From Azorinus chamasolen (taxonomy: Eukaryota > Mollusca > Bivalvia > Cardiida > Solecurtidae): DNA of 64,000 nt. A program made the translations under genes and the position numbers. The stretch covers positions 60,813,873 through 60,877,872 of the forward strand of contig OY755237.1 in the NCBI GenBank assembly GCA_963576725.1, written 5' to 3'. The first letter of the stretch is position 1, and every line of letters starts with the position of its first letter. Below the pieces are notes generated by a model. That model had not been told where the DNA came from, made no database searches, and was given only the letters and a program-made list of their open reading frames with translations. Of this stretch, positions 47,063-57,650 are shown one piece after another.

Positions 47063-47303
47063 CCCTTCGCTTGCTATTCACGTCAATATACGTACCTGTA
47101 AATAGTGAAAACCCAGATGAGACAGCTCCTGCAGGAGCTGTCTCATCAGGGTCTGCACTATTTACAAATTGATTGTGCAACCAGTGCACTCCACGGCAGT
47201 GATTGCACAGCGAAATACTTGTACACAGTGAATATATATGCAATTATACAAAAGGGTTTGGGTAAAGAAGGAGAATGTATTCTAAAATTCAGCAAGCGAA
47301 GGG
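47063..47303. mobile_element. piggyBac-like MITE with 68-bp palindrome, copy 1
   Basis: Ends CCCTTCGCTTGCT and AGCAAGCGAAGGG are exact complements, each bordered by TTAA (47059-47062, 47304-47307). A near-perfect palindrome lies at 47098-47165: arms GTAAATAGTG/CACTATTTAC and GATGAGACAGCTCCTG/CAGGAGCTGTCTCATC. TTAA targets and CCC-starting ends are typical of piggyBac. No transposase. Confidence 0.8.
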
Positions 47304-47915
47304 TTAACGCATTCATTCATAGAGAAATTCTAATGTCTATGTTTACTGTTGTTTCCCTACAAAACATAATTAAATTGCACATACGAGTATACTGTAACAT
47401 GCAGTAAAATGCAGTAACAGTTTTAATGTGTTGACCATATTTTTATAGACATTCTTATTTGTAGTGACTGACAACCATTTGTTAGCAAGATCCCCCTTTT
47501 TTCTCATTTTCCCAACAAAATACATATTTTGGTATTTCAACCTTTACTCGATTTTCTGAAAGTAATGCATCATTTTGGTATTGCAAATATTAAAGTAAAA
47601 TAAATAAATAAATTAATTCCTATTTTTCTGTATTTTGGTGGAATTTCTTTCTTTCTTTCTAAAGTACGTACATTTATACATAGTAATGAGAACGTCCCGT
47701 TTCATCTGAACCCACTTTGCCTAAATACGAAATTCATTTAAAGTTGTCCGGCTCTGTCTAAAAGTTGTTTGGACCCAACTCATGGGCGAGGCCCAAATGA
47801 TCCCTCTGATCTGAATCTACACTATTTGCTAATGGTCTTGATCCTAACCTTATCTTATTTTAAAATTATAGTTTATGAATCGTGTAAATTCACTGACAGG
47901 TAAAGTAAGTTTTAA

Positions 47916-48143
47916 CTCTTCGCTTGCTATTCACGTCATTATACCTACCTGTAAAGAGTGAAAACCCAGATGAGACAGCTCCTGCTGGAGCTGTCTCATC
48001 AGGGTCTGCACTATTTACGAGTTGATTGTGCAATAAGTGCATTCCATAGCAGTGATTGCACAGCGAAATAAGATATATGTAATTTTACAACAGGGCATGG
48101 GTAAAGAAGGAGAAATGTATTTTAAAATTCAGCAAGAGAATGT
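47916..48143. mobile_element. piggyBac-like MITE with palindrome, copy 2
   Basis: Same family and orientation as the copy 850 bp to the left; TTAA at 47912-47915 and 48144-48147, ends CTCTTCGCTTGCT and AGCAAGAGAATGT. The palindrome (47951-48018) keeps GATGAGACAGCTCCTG/GGAGCTGTCTCATC. Confidence 0.75.
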
Positions 48144-48289
48144 TTAAAATTAACAAAATTAAAACACATGTGTTTAATATTAAGTATCATTGTATTTCAC
48201 ACCTAAAATAAACATCACACCCCATAAATAGTTTCCCCTACTCGATAATTATTATGTATCATATTTATTGTATATATTTTGCATACATT

Positions 48290-48545
48290 TCATTGACTGG
48301 ATGGACGATCATGCCGTTCCTTCCGGTTTATGATTTCATATCTATTGTATATCTTTTGTATATCCTTCACTGACCGTCCGGCTGGTGATTTTTATATTTA
48401 TTGAATATCTATTGTAAATCTTTCATTGTCTGGATAGATAATCATGCGGTTCGTTCCGATTATTGATTTCATCCATGTACAGCGCTTTTGAATGCACATA
48501 TCCCGTGTGAAAAGAGCGCTATATAAATGTGGTATAATAATAAAA
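48290..48545 (+). repeat. SINE-like dispersed repeat, plus-strand copy
   Basis: Ends GAGCGCTATATAAATGTGG then TATAATAATAAAATAATAA. Internal units with TTCATTGNCTGGATGGA and TGATTTCATATCTATTGTAT. An inverted relative lies at 6472-6720. Confidence 0.6.
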
Positions 48546-49849
48546 TAATAATAATAAAGTGTCACTTTCTATGGTTAATCCATGGACGTAATGTCTGGAA
48601 AAGTGTGAAAATAATTTGGGTATTTATAGAAACTGTGGAGTTGGATTTTATCTAATTTTGCAAGCAAACAAAACACACCCTAATAAGACGGTTCCTGTAG
48701 GCTCTGATCTGGATCTACTTTGCTTGCAGAGGCGTTAATTTAAAGGAAAAGGTTAAGTTTCTGTGTACATTCCTCCCTGTCAATGGGATCCCTGACTGGC
48801 ATGTACACAAGTGACGTCACGCAAGGGAGATAATCATGTATCCGATTTTCAAAATGCACGGTTCGCGGTACAATAAAAACTCGATTTAAATCAAAACAAG
48901 ATAACAACGGTATGAATTTTCTACAGCTTGGTGTTTAACTAACTGTATACTATCAGAATTTGACGAAAACCCAATCTGTTTACTTGACCTTTAATGTTTG
49001 TCTGCTTCAATTCGTAAAATAAAACTTCTCTCATCTCTTTAAAAATCTATGATCAAAATGTCAAACAGTTTGCGGCATCTCAATTGACACCAAACTGTTT
49101 TGCATAAATAATTACGAAATACGCAATCACAGCTAGCATGCAAAGATATAAACTCAAATTCAGACAAATCTGTTTCCGAATTAAACTATTGTGATGCTCT
49201 GAAGTACACCTTAAATCCGTTGTATCATACCAATTAACACCTACACTAGTCATCAGATCATGGTCTGCTTCCTTTGCTGATGAAATAACATTGATATAAT
49301 TATATAGTTTGTGCCATGGTAAAACAGTCTCTTCTTCATAATACCATAACAAAAAAACATTCAATTATTCTTTATTCAGTCATTATCTCTAACTAAACAT
49401 TCAAGAGATAATTGGTTAAGGTTTCGAATATTCAAGTTTTCTTTACATCAAGGTTTGCTAACTCTAAATAGAGACCCTAGAATATTTTCTTTCTTCAATC
49501 AAGTTTTTTATATTCACCATCACACGTTAATAGTTAAGAGACTCAAGCATGACAACATACTGCTGAGTCATCTTACTGGCCAATTCCAGACAATTTTGTG
49601 TGAAACCTATTTCAATAATTAGGATTTCTGCGCTTCAAACCCAAGTTTTGGGAATATTTTTGGCTACATGTTGATTCATGTTACATCTTTTTTGTATTTT
49701 AAACATATATTAGTCTTTATTGGGATTTCCCCTAAAACCGGGAGAAAGTGTTACCGGTTTTACATAGGGAATGAAGCTTTAATCAGACCTGGGTAGGGTC
49801 AAGAAAAAGGGCTGTCTTGCTGCAATACATCTAATCTAGATGTTTGTAA
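48546..49849. other. intron DNA with one palindrome relic
   Basis: Palindrome relic at about 48660-48730 (AGACGGTTCCTGTAGGCTCT). No exon found. A 94-codon minus ORF at 49080-49364 shows no motif. Confidence 0.45.
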
Positions 49850-50440
49850 AAGTACAAAATGAGTAATACAGGAAACACCACATGAAGAACAAACAACCGC
49901 CCTAACAGCAACACACAAGGAAACAGCAAATGTACATAACTATTAAAACATCAAGAGACACACAAAGACAAAACAAACACACGATAGGGGGAAGATGGAA
50001 GTACAGCCTTGGAACGGTCAGTGACAAAAGTCAATGGGGGGTTAAACCGGTTTTTGGGCGCCCAACCTCACACTTACACCATCCCCACCCTAAAAGACAA
50101 ACAGTGTAAATAAACGTATCCCCTCTCCGACTAATCTACAACAACCGCGATGGCATATACAGTGGTAAAGTGCATGTATAACGAAAACATTTATGTGAAC
50201 AAACTGTATCCACCTATCGCTAGTGTACTCAATGATTGAGCTGCAAACAGAGTAATTGCAGAAAAGTAATAAAGGGCACGACAAAATATTACAGATATCC
50301 GACGTTCTCTTTCCGTTTCAGGATTTAAGAGGTCACCTTCATAGAGTACTAAACCTTTCTTGTCGGCGTACATGCAAAGAGGCCAGCGTGATTGCCAACT
50401 GTAAAAGGGTTCACAACCAAACATGCAGTATGTTGTAGTA
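49850..50440 (-). mobile_element. Penelope-like element P14, F2, 5' truncated
   Basis: The 3' end (GTATTACTCATTTTGTAC on the minus strand) and UTR with GGTTGGGCGCCCAAAAACC are very similar to P3 at 19.3-19.85 kb. Only about 30 codons of the ORF remain (VNPFTVGNHAGLFAC type). Confidence 0.75.
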
Positions 50441-50484
50441 CTATGCTATAAATGCTATAATGAATTTGCCAGCAGCGTACTTAA

Positions 50485-50670
50485 CCCATTCCCTCATAGG
50501 TTATTTTAGATCCATCCTCTTTGAATAAATCTACCGAAAAGGAGCATTTACTAAAAAATGGTAAATTTTAAGAATTTTATATTTTTGAAACCATCGTGAT
50601 GAATAGAGCATTTGCTTCTATATGGTTCTAAAAAGTGAAGTTTACAGTGGCATCAAAATGAGGGAATAGT
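50485..50670. mobile_element. TTAA-flanked MITE, CCCATTCCC ends
   Basis: Left CCCATTCCCTCATA, complement of right ACTATTCCCTCATT, TTAA on both sides (50481-50484, 50671-50674). Shares GGAGCATTTACTA and GAGCATTTGCTTCTATATGG with the 27.5 kb element. It ends about 70 bases from exon 2's donor. Confidence 0.65.
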
Positions 50671-50738
50671 TTAAGGTTAAAAAGCATTCATCAGTTTTCC
50701 TAACATTCTACATTTTACACACAATTATTTGTACATAC

Positions 50739-50936
50739 CTTGGCAGTGCATCAAAGTTCTCTTTCACTGGTGCCTTGTTGTGCACGAGTGTATCGTATAG
50801 GGGTCGCGCCATTATTGCTCTCTCTAGCACCTGCCCTGACTGCTGGTCCACCAGGTTTCCTGTTGCCTTCTCAATGTAGAATCCAAGAAAGGTGAATGTG
50901 TGACCACCATAATTGCAGAAAAGGTATGGATGGGGA
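50739..50936 (-). CDS. RNF213: RNF213-like exon 2: GGHTFTFLGF segment
   Basis: Acceptor ATAATTCCAG, donor CCAAG/GTATGT; one base, 65 codons, two bases. Translation SPHPYLFCNYGGHTFTFLGF, YIEKATGNLVDQQSGQVLER, AIMARPLYDTLVHNKAPVKE, NFDALPR. SPYLF...TFLGF...G.L.....FD.LPR follows the order in vertebrate RNF213 just before the first catalytic unit. It joins exon 1 as WES/SPHPYLF. Confidence 0.9.
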
Positions 50937-51054
50937 CTGGAATTATAGAGCAATCTCAATTACTACTAGCGCTTTACTAATTCAACGCTTAACTAAAAAG
51001 TATCAGACCTAGCAAGATTCCAAGTAAATCTACGTTATAACTAAACTACACCCT

Positions 51055-52590
51055 GACTGCTATAGTCACCCACCTAAAGTATACACTGAGTGTTATTATC
51101 GCCCACCTTGGCTACACACTGCGTGTTAGTCATCCACCTAAACTACACACTGACTCTTATAGTCATCCACCTACACTTCACACTGACTGTTATAGTCATC
51201 CATCTAAACTACACACTGACTGTTACAGTCACCCACCTCCATTACACACTGAATGTTAAACTTGCTAACCTAACCTACACACTGACTGTTACAGTAACTC
51301 ACCTAAATACACACTGACTGTTATAGTCACACACCTAAACTACAAACTGACTGTTATAGTCACACACCTAAACTACAAACTGACTGTTCTAGTCACACAC
51401 CTAAACTACACACTGACTGTAAAAGTCACACACCTAAACTACAAACTGACTGTTATAATCACCCACCTTACCTACACACTGTTACAGTTACCCAGATTAA
51501 GCGTATGTCACACCTTACCGGATAGCATTAATGGAGACGTTCGACAGAAAACAGAATTTTTTAATCCGTTAGTCTCTGTCCGATTGGGTTTCTTGATTGT
51601 TTCTCATTTGACATGTGTGCTTCTTGTCAGGCAAGGTCCTTTCTGTCCGTTGGAATGTTTTAGACATGCTCAAAACTCTGACTCCTTCGAACAAAGACAT
51701 ACGCTGGATGTACGGTATCTATGCGCATGCATGCGGTCTGTTAGTAACTCGTGTGTTCTTTCTGCTGGCGTTGTGTTCATTCACCTGGATATGTCCACTT
51801 TGCATGCGTTGATTTCCAGTTGGCCTGATTTACGGCCAAACTACTACCTGAGATGTTCAAGACAACGTCAATCGAAGAACTTCTTGTCAGTTTCTCATGT
51901 GCTTCACTTTCGTTTTACCTGGTACTTGTCCGTTCATCGTGTAGTGATGTCCGTTAATTGGCCGTTAATATTCCTGTACATGTCCGTAATTCTGCGGTCA
52001 TTGTGCGTTTTATGCACTCCATACACCAATCGCGTGATCCTCGAGCAGCAGTAGGGACGACTTTCATCACCGGATAACATTTTGTAGCCAGGTGACGTCC
52101 GTTAACGCTATCCTGTAAGGTGTCGCATATACTTGAACTACACACTGACTGTTACAGTCACCAAACTAGACTACACACTGAATGTCACAGTCATCAACCT
52201 AAACAACAAATGACTGTTACAGTGACCAACCTTAACTACACACTAACTCTTACAGTCACCCGCCTAAACTACACACTGTTATAGTTACCCACATAAACTA
52301 CACACTGACTGTCATATTCACCTACTTAAACTACACACTGACTGTTACAGCCACCCACCTAAACTACACACTAACTCTTACAGTCACCCGCCTAAACTAC
52401 ACACTGTTATAGTTACCCACATAAACTACACACTGACTGTCATATTCACTTGTGGTCTACTTAAACTACACACTGACTGTTACAGTCACCCACCTAAATT
52501 ACACACTGACTGTTATAGTCATCCACATAAACTACACAGATGGTTACAGTCATCCACCTAAACTACACACTGACTGTTATAGTCACCCAC
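51055..52590. repeat. ~33-bp minisatellite beginning at a splice donor
   Basis: About 30 units with CTACACACTGACTGTTATAG and TCACCCACCTAAA, in two blocks (51055-51500, 52130-52590) split by a 624-bp inverted-repeat element. On the coding strand the unit reads AGGTGGGTGACTATAACAG then TCAGTGTGTAGTTT. The first unit starts exactly at the exon 1 donor (GCAG/GTGGGTGAC). Confidence 0.9.
51505..52128. mobile_element. 624-bp inverted-repeat element inside the minisatellite
   Basis: Left end ATGTCACACCTTACCGGATA then GCATTAATGGAGACGT; complement of the right end ATGCGACACCTTACAGGATA then GCGTTAACGGACGTC. About 36 bp with some mismatches. The interior is unrelated to the surrounding minisatellite. 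A 156-codon plus-strand ORF (51584-52054) has no recognised domain and may be chance. No clear target duplication. Confidence 0.75.
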
Positions 52591-52731
52591 CTGCTTTCCC
52601 AGGTTCTCCTCATCTGAAACTGTTGAAGCAGGTCTTCTTCTTCCTCTTCCTCCTCCTCCATGGCTTCACCTTCATACTTCACACCAGGTGACTCCTCACT
52701 CATGTTCAAAGATCGGGTCGAAAAATCCTTT
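52591..52731 (-). CDS. RNF213: RNF213-like exon 1 in window: acidic linker
   Basis: Donor GAAAGCAG/GTGGGT is exact; the upstream edge (52731, after TATTAAAG) is the best AG in frame but uncertain. Reads DFSTRSLNMSEESPGVKY, EGEAMEEEEEEEEDLLQQF, QMRRTWES. It ends two bases into a serine codon completed by exon 2, which supports the frame. The eight-glutamate run is low complexity. An internal ATG (52703) could be mistaken for a start, but upstream coding sequence is expected. Confidence 0.75.
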
Positions 52732-53990
52732 AATAAATTAATAAAATTGAAAATATCTTCAAGGTAAAATTTGAATTAACTACAGGACAAAAATCACATT
52801 TAGTGATTCCGTACTGTAATCACTGGCTTTAGTTTAATTTAACATTATAGCTTATAAGTATTCATGTAAGAAATAATGAGATTCAAACACGGAAATGGTT
52901 GGTCATGGTAGAGCAATAGAATCAGGGCGATACTATTTCATAAGCAAGTAGCATACTGCTAAACATCTTTAAATATTCCTTGACAGAATACTTAGGGCAT
53001 AAAACAATTTACAGGAACATCTATTTTAATAGAACCCGTTACAGAATGTCCCTAAATCGAAACTGACAACTGGTATTGAAGAGCAAAACATATAAATTTC
53101 AACCAATCACAGGTCATCACGGGTTTAACATGACAGCCAACATTTTCGAAACAATTGCCATTAAGTTACTGACCAAATTTCCGAAAAATATATTAATAAA
53201 TAATTTTTGCCCAATCCGAGGCCATCATACCATTGTCGTGACAACCAAGTCTTTCAATACAACTTGATTGAGTTTGGGATAGGCAAAGTTTCAGCAAATT
53301 CGAACAATATCTAAATTGGACCGATCGGATCTCACGATTTAGTCCTGCAGCAGCATATGTGAATGTTCGATTGAGTGTATAGTTTTTTCTCGTTTGATTA
53401 TGGTCAAGGATGGTTGGCTCTCTTAAAATATGCCAGGTGCCACTCTAGAACCCTTGAGGGTTTCGAGAGAATCAAGATTGCGTCCAAAATGGCGTTCATG
53501 AAGGAAGAGAACATAACAAAACATATAATAATATTTATTTATATGTAATGTTTTAATACTAATAGGATAACAGTAATTCAATTGAAAAAAATATATTTTA
53601 AATAACATTCACTACTCTTAGTAAAGCTTATCTGACAATATGGCTTCCAACATGGCGGCCAAAGCGTTAGTAAAGTAGTATTTTCTTGAAATATGCTGAC
53701 CATCCCTATTGATTCATCAAAATGATAAACTGTATGAATGACTTATTCAGTTGTTCCATTATTGTATCAATAAATAAATAATTTAATTAAATAATAAAAA
53801 AATAGTATTGTTGTGGCATCCTAGATTGTAGCAGTTGCAAATATAGAGCAAATCGTGTTCGCTGTTTTTACATCCGTATACTCTAGGGCATTGTTCTCTG
53901 ACAACCGCACCTAATAAGTCTAAGAATAAAATATAGCATTGGGTCTATTACCAAGCACAGTCACCGGCTGCAAACGTTTTGACTTTTCAT
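52732..53990. other. upstream intron DNA, nothing recognised
   Basis: No further RNF213-like exon was found here or anywhere to the right. Short AT-rich stretches; ATTCATGTAAGAAATAATGA at 52860 is the tail motif of the palindrome family. Confidence 0.45.
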
Positions 53991-53999
53991 CCTACCTCT

Positions 54000-55740
54000 A
54001 GCCAAAGTCTGTTGGATCTAGGCTAGTACAGTTTTTGTTTGACAAGGAACGCCACCCGACTGCTGGGAAGTGGGATGTCTTGATATTTTCTTCTGCAAAA
54101 GGCATCAATCGTAGGAGGATGCCGTTGCGCCCATATTTAGCTTTGATGTCCATACGTGTCGGTGTGTCAGATATTGACCCGTTGCAAGTGATGTGTCCAT
54201 AGCAAAACGACATTAACATCGTTGCTTGGTATATATTTAATACAATGGGAGATTGAGAGATCCAAGAAGAGACAGGGTAATCTCTGAACGTGAGCATTGA
54301 CAACAGTTCCGTTACCCATGGCGCAACAACACCCTGCTACAATGCCACATACTGAAAGTTAATGAGCAAGCAAACGTTCGTCGATAATCCTATTGTGTTT
54401 TCAAAAGCTTTTGCAAGGTCAGTTTCAACCTGTGATGATGGACACCATCAGTATTACACATGTCAGTTTATGGTAGAAGTAAAGCAGAAGAACAAACCCA
54501 TCACTGTCATCGCGCACTGATTTATCTTTGCGCAGGGGTCATCTTCGTCACAAGTGAATAACGTTACCTGCATCTTCATGCTTGGTTTTGATATTGTTCT
54601 TTGCAAACAATACCCTATAGTTGATATCTGTTGTTACGCCATCTGTGTCTGTTGTTTCATGTGTGTTGGGTTAACTTCCATCACTTTTTGACAAACCAGC
54701 TGTATGAGCTGTATGTTCTTGTCCGTTATAGTGAGAAGATTTTTCATAGGAGACAGCTTTGTGTTGGTACTTAATTGGTACACTCGAATTGTTCTTGTGG
54801 CTCTCGACCACCTTGTACTTTTCCTACTGAAGTCAAAATATCTGTGAAATACCAAATAAACATCAGGGTTATCTGCTATGTACAAACTGATATTGCTTAG
54901 GTCGTCTTTGACTAAGCTGACTGCAGGGTATGGTATTATCCAAGGTAGCGCCGACCTGTCTACGATATGTGCGTCAGTTACCCTGTTCTCTGCAATACGT
55001 ACATCGACTTGTAGTTGGTTCTCCAAAGAGCCTCAAAGAAGCCTTTGGCTTTGCAATTCACCAAATTCGTCAAAACAGCTGTTGAATGTATGCCAATTCT
55101 CGTCGTAGAACATGGTTAATGCCCATATCACGGACCACTGGCTAGGAGGCCTAAAGCTTTTGAACAGAAGAGAGGTGCTTCAAACACTTGTAAAACTTTG
55201 ACTTTTAGTCTCGTTCATGGTATCAATGTTCTGTTGTATCATTGAATAAAGGCCACCGGGTAGATTCCTTGCAAATGCTGTCATTTGGTACTATTCGTAC
55301 AATATGATGCGCATTTTCCTCATTTAAAGCTTACAACATTGTTTTGATGATGATGTGACTATATGTAGAGTATCACTACAAAAAGGTCTGTATCAATACT
55401 GTGGCTGGTCATCTTATCCAAGTCAGTTTCAGCTTCAAGTTCACATGTGAACACATGTGATAGTCCAGGACCCACACTTTCCACTTTTCTGGTTTGAAGT
55501 GTTCTGCTAGTGGTGCCATCAGGCGCATGCCAATACATCATAAAAGGGTTCCCAATGAACATGTTATTCCATATCATTTTCCATATATCCCTATCTTGTC
55601 GATAACATGATCGCTCGCCCTGCAGAAACATATTGAGGATTGGATCAGCGAGTGAACCCATTGCTGGCAGGTGGCATAGCCTATATCTGTCGCAGTTTAC
55701 GTTGCATGCGGCAATGAAACATAATAATTTGTTTCACCCC
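54000..55740 (-). pseudogene. unidentified single-exon coding remnant with frameshifts
   Basis: Minus strand, N to C: CDRYRLCHLPAMGSLADPI, GERSCYRQDRDIWKMIWNNM, FIGNPFMMYWHAPDGTTSR, SVGPGLSHVFTCELEAETDL, then HSIDTDLFVVIL (55.7-55.36 kb). Next RPPSQWSVIWALTMFYDENW (55.15 kb), ENQLQVDVRIAENRVTDAHI with a ~130-codon frame (55.03-54.63 kb), and RLMPFAEENIKTSHFPAVGW near 54.1 kb. Codon-like runs switch frame at least three times within 1.7 kb without splice signals, so I read it as one decayed intronless gene, perhaps transposon-derived. SIDTDLFVV recalls acidic-pair nuclease or transposase motifs, but I cannot name the family. Confidence 0.5.
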
Positions 55741-55999
55741 GGGGCCAGATTGGGTTACCGTGCACCCCAGTCTGACTTTTTTCATGGGTACAAGGGTGTT
55801 TGGTAGGGTCTTAAAAATGACAAATGTACCCATGAAAAAAATTCATTCCTGCTATGGGTATTTCTACCGTTTCCATGGCAACCTGTGGTCTGGACAACAA
55901 CGGTGGGTAAAGGCTATAATGCAGTATATATATGCTACTTGGGTCACTAAGAGTTTGAAAATGGTGCCAAACTAAAGGTGAGACATTGGTCCTTAACTA

Positions 56000-56775
56000 A
56001 AAATAATGTTTGTTAATTACCTCATTTGCATAATCATGAATATGAATGAGCAAACCGAAAGATTAAGGAAAAAAGACTAGAAGATAGTGAAAACTAGATC
56101 TGAAAGCACTTGTGATGCCCCAAATACCCCCAAATATATTCTTATAAATAAAACATCCTCAGGGAGAGTATTATAAAGAACAAATTGGTGTCTCTATGGC
56201 TTATTTGCATTTTTATTGAGTTTACATAGAAGGCGTATGTCTGGACAGCGTCAGCACATAGAGAAGATAATATATCTCAAGGCCTTCGAGAGCTGGTAGC
56301 TAACAGTATCAACTGGTTACCAAACATAAAATAAATACACTTGTCGTTGATTTAGAATGTCATGTTGTTAATACGTTCATTAGTTTAATCATGAATATTA
56401 AAGAGAAACCCCCTAAAATGAGAGAAAAAGACAGGAAAATGGTGAAAACTATATCTGAAATCATCTGTCATGCTCCAAATACATCGAGATATGTTCTTAT
56501 ACATAAATCCACCTCATTGAGAGTAATCTAGCTGATACTATGTAAAACGTTTCTCTATAGGTCATCTGCATTATAATAAGTTTTAGAGTTTGCACTGCAA
56601 ATGTACGTCCGGACAGCGACAATGCATAGAGAAGGTAACAAAAATTATCACAGGCCTTGGGCAGCTGGGAGCTAACATTATCAATCTATTACCAAATATA
56701 TAAAAAATACAATGGTCTTTGATTTAGAATGTCATGTTGTTAATCAGTTCATTAGCATATTCATGAATATTAATG
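56000..56775. repeat. ~380-bp unit, two tandem copies
   Basis: Both copies share ATCATGAATAT, GTGAAAACTAGATCTGAAA, GGACAGCGNCANCNCATAGAG, GAGCTGGTAGCTAACAGTAT, and GATTTAGAATGTCATGTTG. A third, inverted partial copy closes the window (63914-64000). Confidence 0.75.
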
Positions 56776-56784
56776 TTTAATATA

Positions 56785-57650
56785 TATTTATATTTCTCAA
56801 CTTATTCGGTTTGCCCGAGCCTGTTCTTTGCTAGATTTTTTGACTGATAAACTTCTTAAGAAAGGTAACAGATAGCACACACTTCGGAAAACGTTTTCTA
56901 ATTTTTTGTATCGAAATTTACTACCACTCATTAGTAAATATAACTGCAATCTAAAGACATTACTGCAACATGGTATTTACCACCAAGAATTGTATGGTGA
57001 TGTTATCTACAAACTTAGGAAAATTCGGGGTCATATCAATTTTCATGATGTGTTTATAACACGAATTAAAACAGATTGCAAAGCACTGCGTGTTTGGTTA
57101 CAGTCCGTAGCTGCGCTTCCCTCTTTGCTTGCACGATGACAGGCCGAGGGTACTACTCTATGATGGTATACTCTTAAACTCAGGAACGGGATGAGCTTAC
57201 CAGACTTTTGTATTAATTTTCCCCTGTGACACCCTTGACGGCTTCCATGCAGTTGCCTGACTTCAGCAAAGTCATTGAGTACATATTTGATGGATTTTCA
57301 TAGTTTACCGTCCTCTTTAGTGTGGGAAAGTCCGGCGGGGATACAATTATTTAAACCATTTGTTAAGCTAGGGTGACTTTGAGATAAGTGCGAGGTTAGG
57401 ACGTCCGTAACCCGATTTAACCCCCAGTGGTGATTTTGCTACTGACTGTTCCAAGGCGATACTCTCTTTGTCACCCTTACTTTTGTTTGTCTTGTGTCTT
57501 TGAACGTGTGCTTTTGTTCATGTTTGGAATGTTTATTTCTGGTCCTTGTGTGTGTTTGTATGTGGCATGTTGTCTATCGATGTTTTGGTGGTGGTTGCGT
57601 CTTTTATGTGACTTTGCCTGTTTGACTTTACTACTTTGTCATTAAATCAA
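56785..57650 (+). mobile_element. Penelope-like element P15, F1, 5' truncated
   Basis: Starts in ISQLIRFARACSLL (ATTTCTCAACTTATTCGGTT), with C-terminal pieces NLLPLISKYNCNLKTLLQHG and YGDVIYKLRKIRGHINFHD, and a 3' UTR with GGACGTCCGTAACCCG. It ends CTTTACTACTTTGTCATT. Its 5' break abuts the 380-bp tandem repeat. Confidence 0.8.

Larger units (their letters stand above)
527..52731 (-). other. RNF213: RNF213-like gene (partial), 13 exons in frame
   Basis: Gene-level entry. Exons in transcript order: 52731-52591, 50936-50739, 39306-39184, 36609-36489, 29946-29705, 28358-28142, 26886-26794, 12272-12087, 7586-7420, 6139-5917, 5339-5169, 3670-3608 and 636-527. All joins keep one open frame of about 685 codons. 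RNF213 is known as a giant cytosolic AAA+ ATPase and RING-type E3 ligase with six ATPase units, two of them catalytic, linked in vertebrates to vascular disease, lipid-droplet coating and anti-microbial ubiquitylation. The window encodes the two catalytic modules; their Walker A lysines are about 375 codons apart. Introns range from about 250 bases to 14.8 kb and hold nearly all the mobile elements listed. No stop codon or frameshift was seen in any exon, so I infer a functional gene. The N-terminal exons and the RING/C-terminal exons are outside or not found. Molluscs may have several paralogues, so orthology to a single vertebrate gene is not claimed. Confidence 0.9.

Noticed and set aside
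51584..52054. 156-codon plus-strand ORF
   Set aside because: It lies wholly inside an inverted-repeat element and shows no recognised domain; kept only as a note in that element.
52703..52703. ATG at the head of MSEESPGVKY as the gene's start
   Set aside because: The exon joins in frame to the middle of an RNF213 core; family proteins have thousands of residues, so an upstream N-terminus is expected, and the frame continues to an AG upstream of this ATG.
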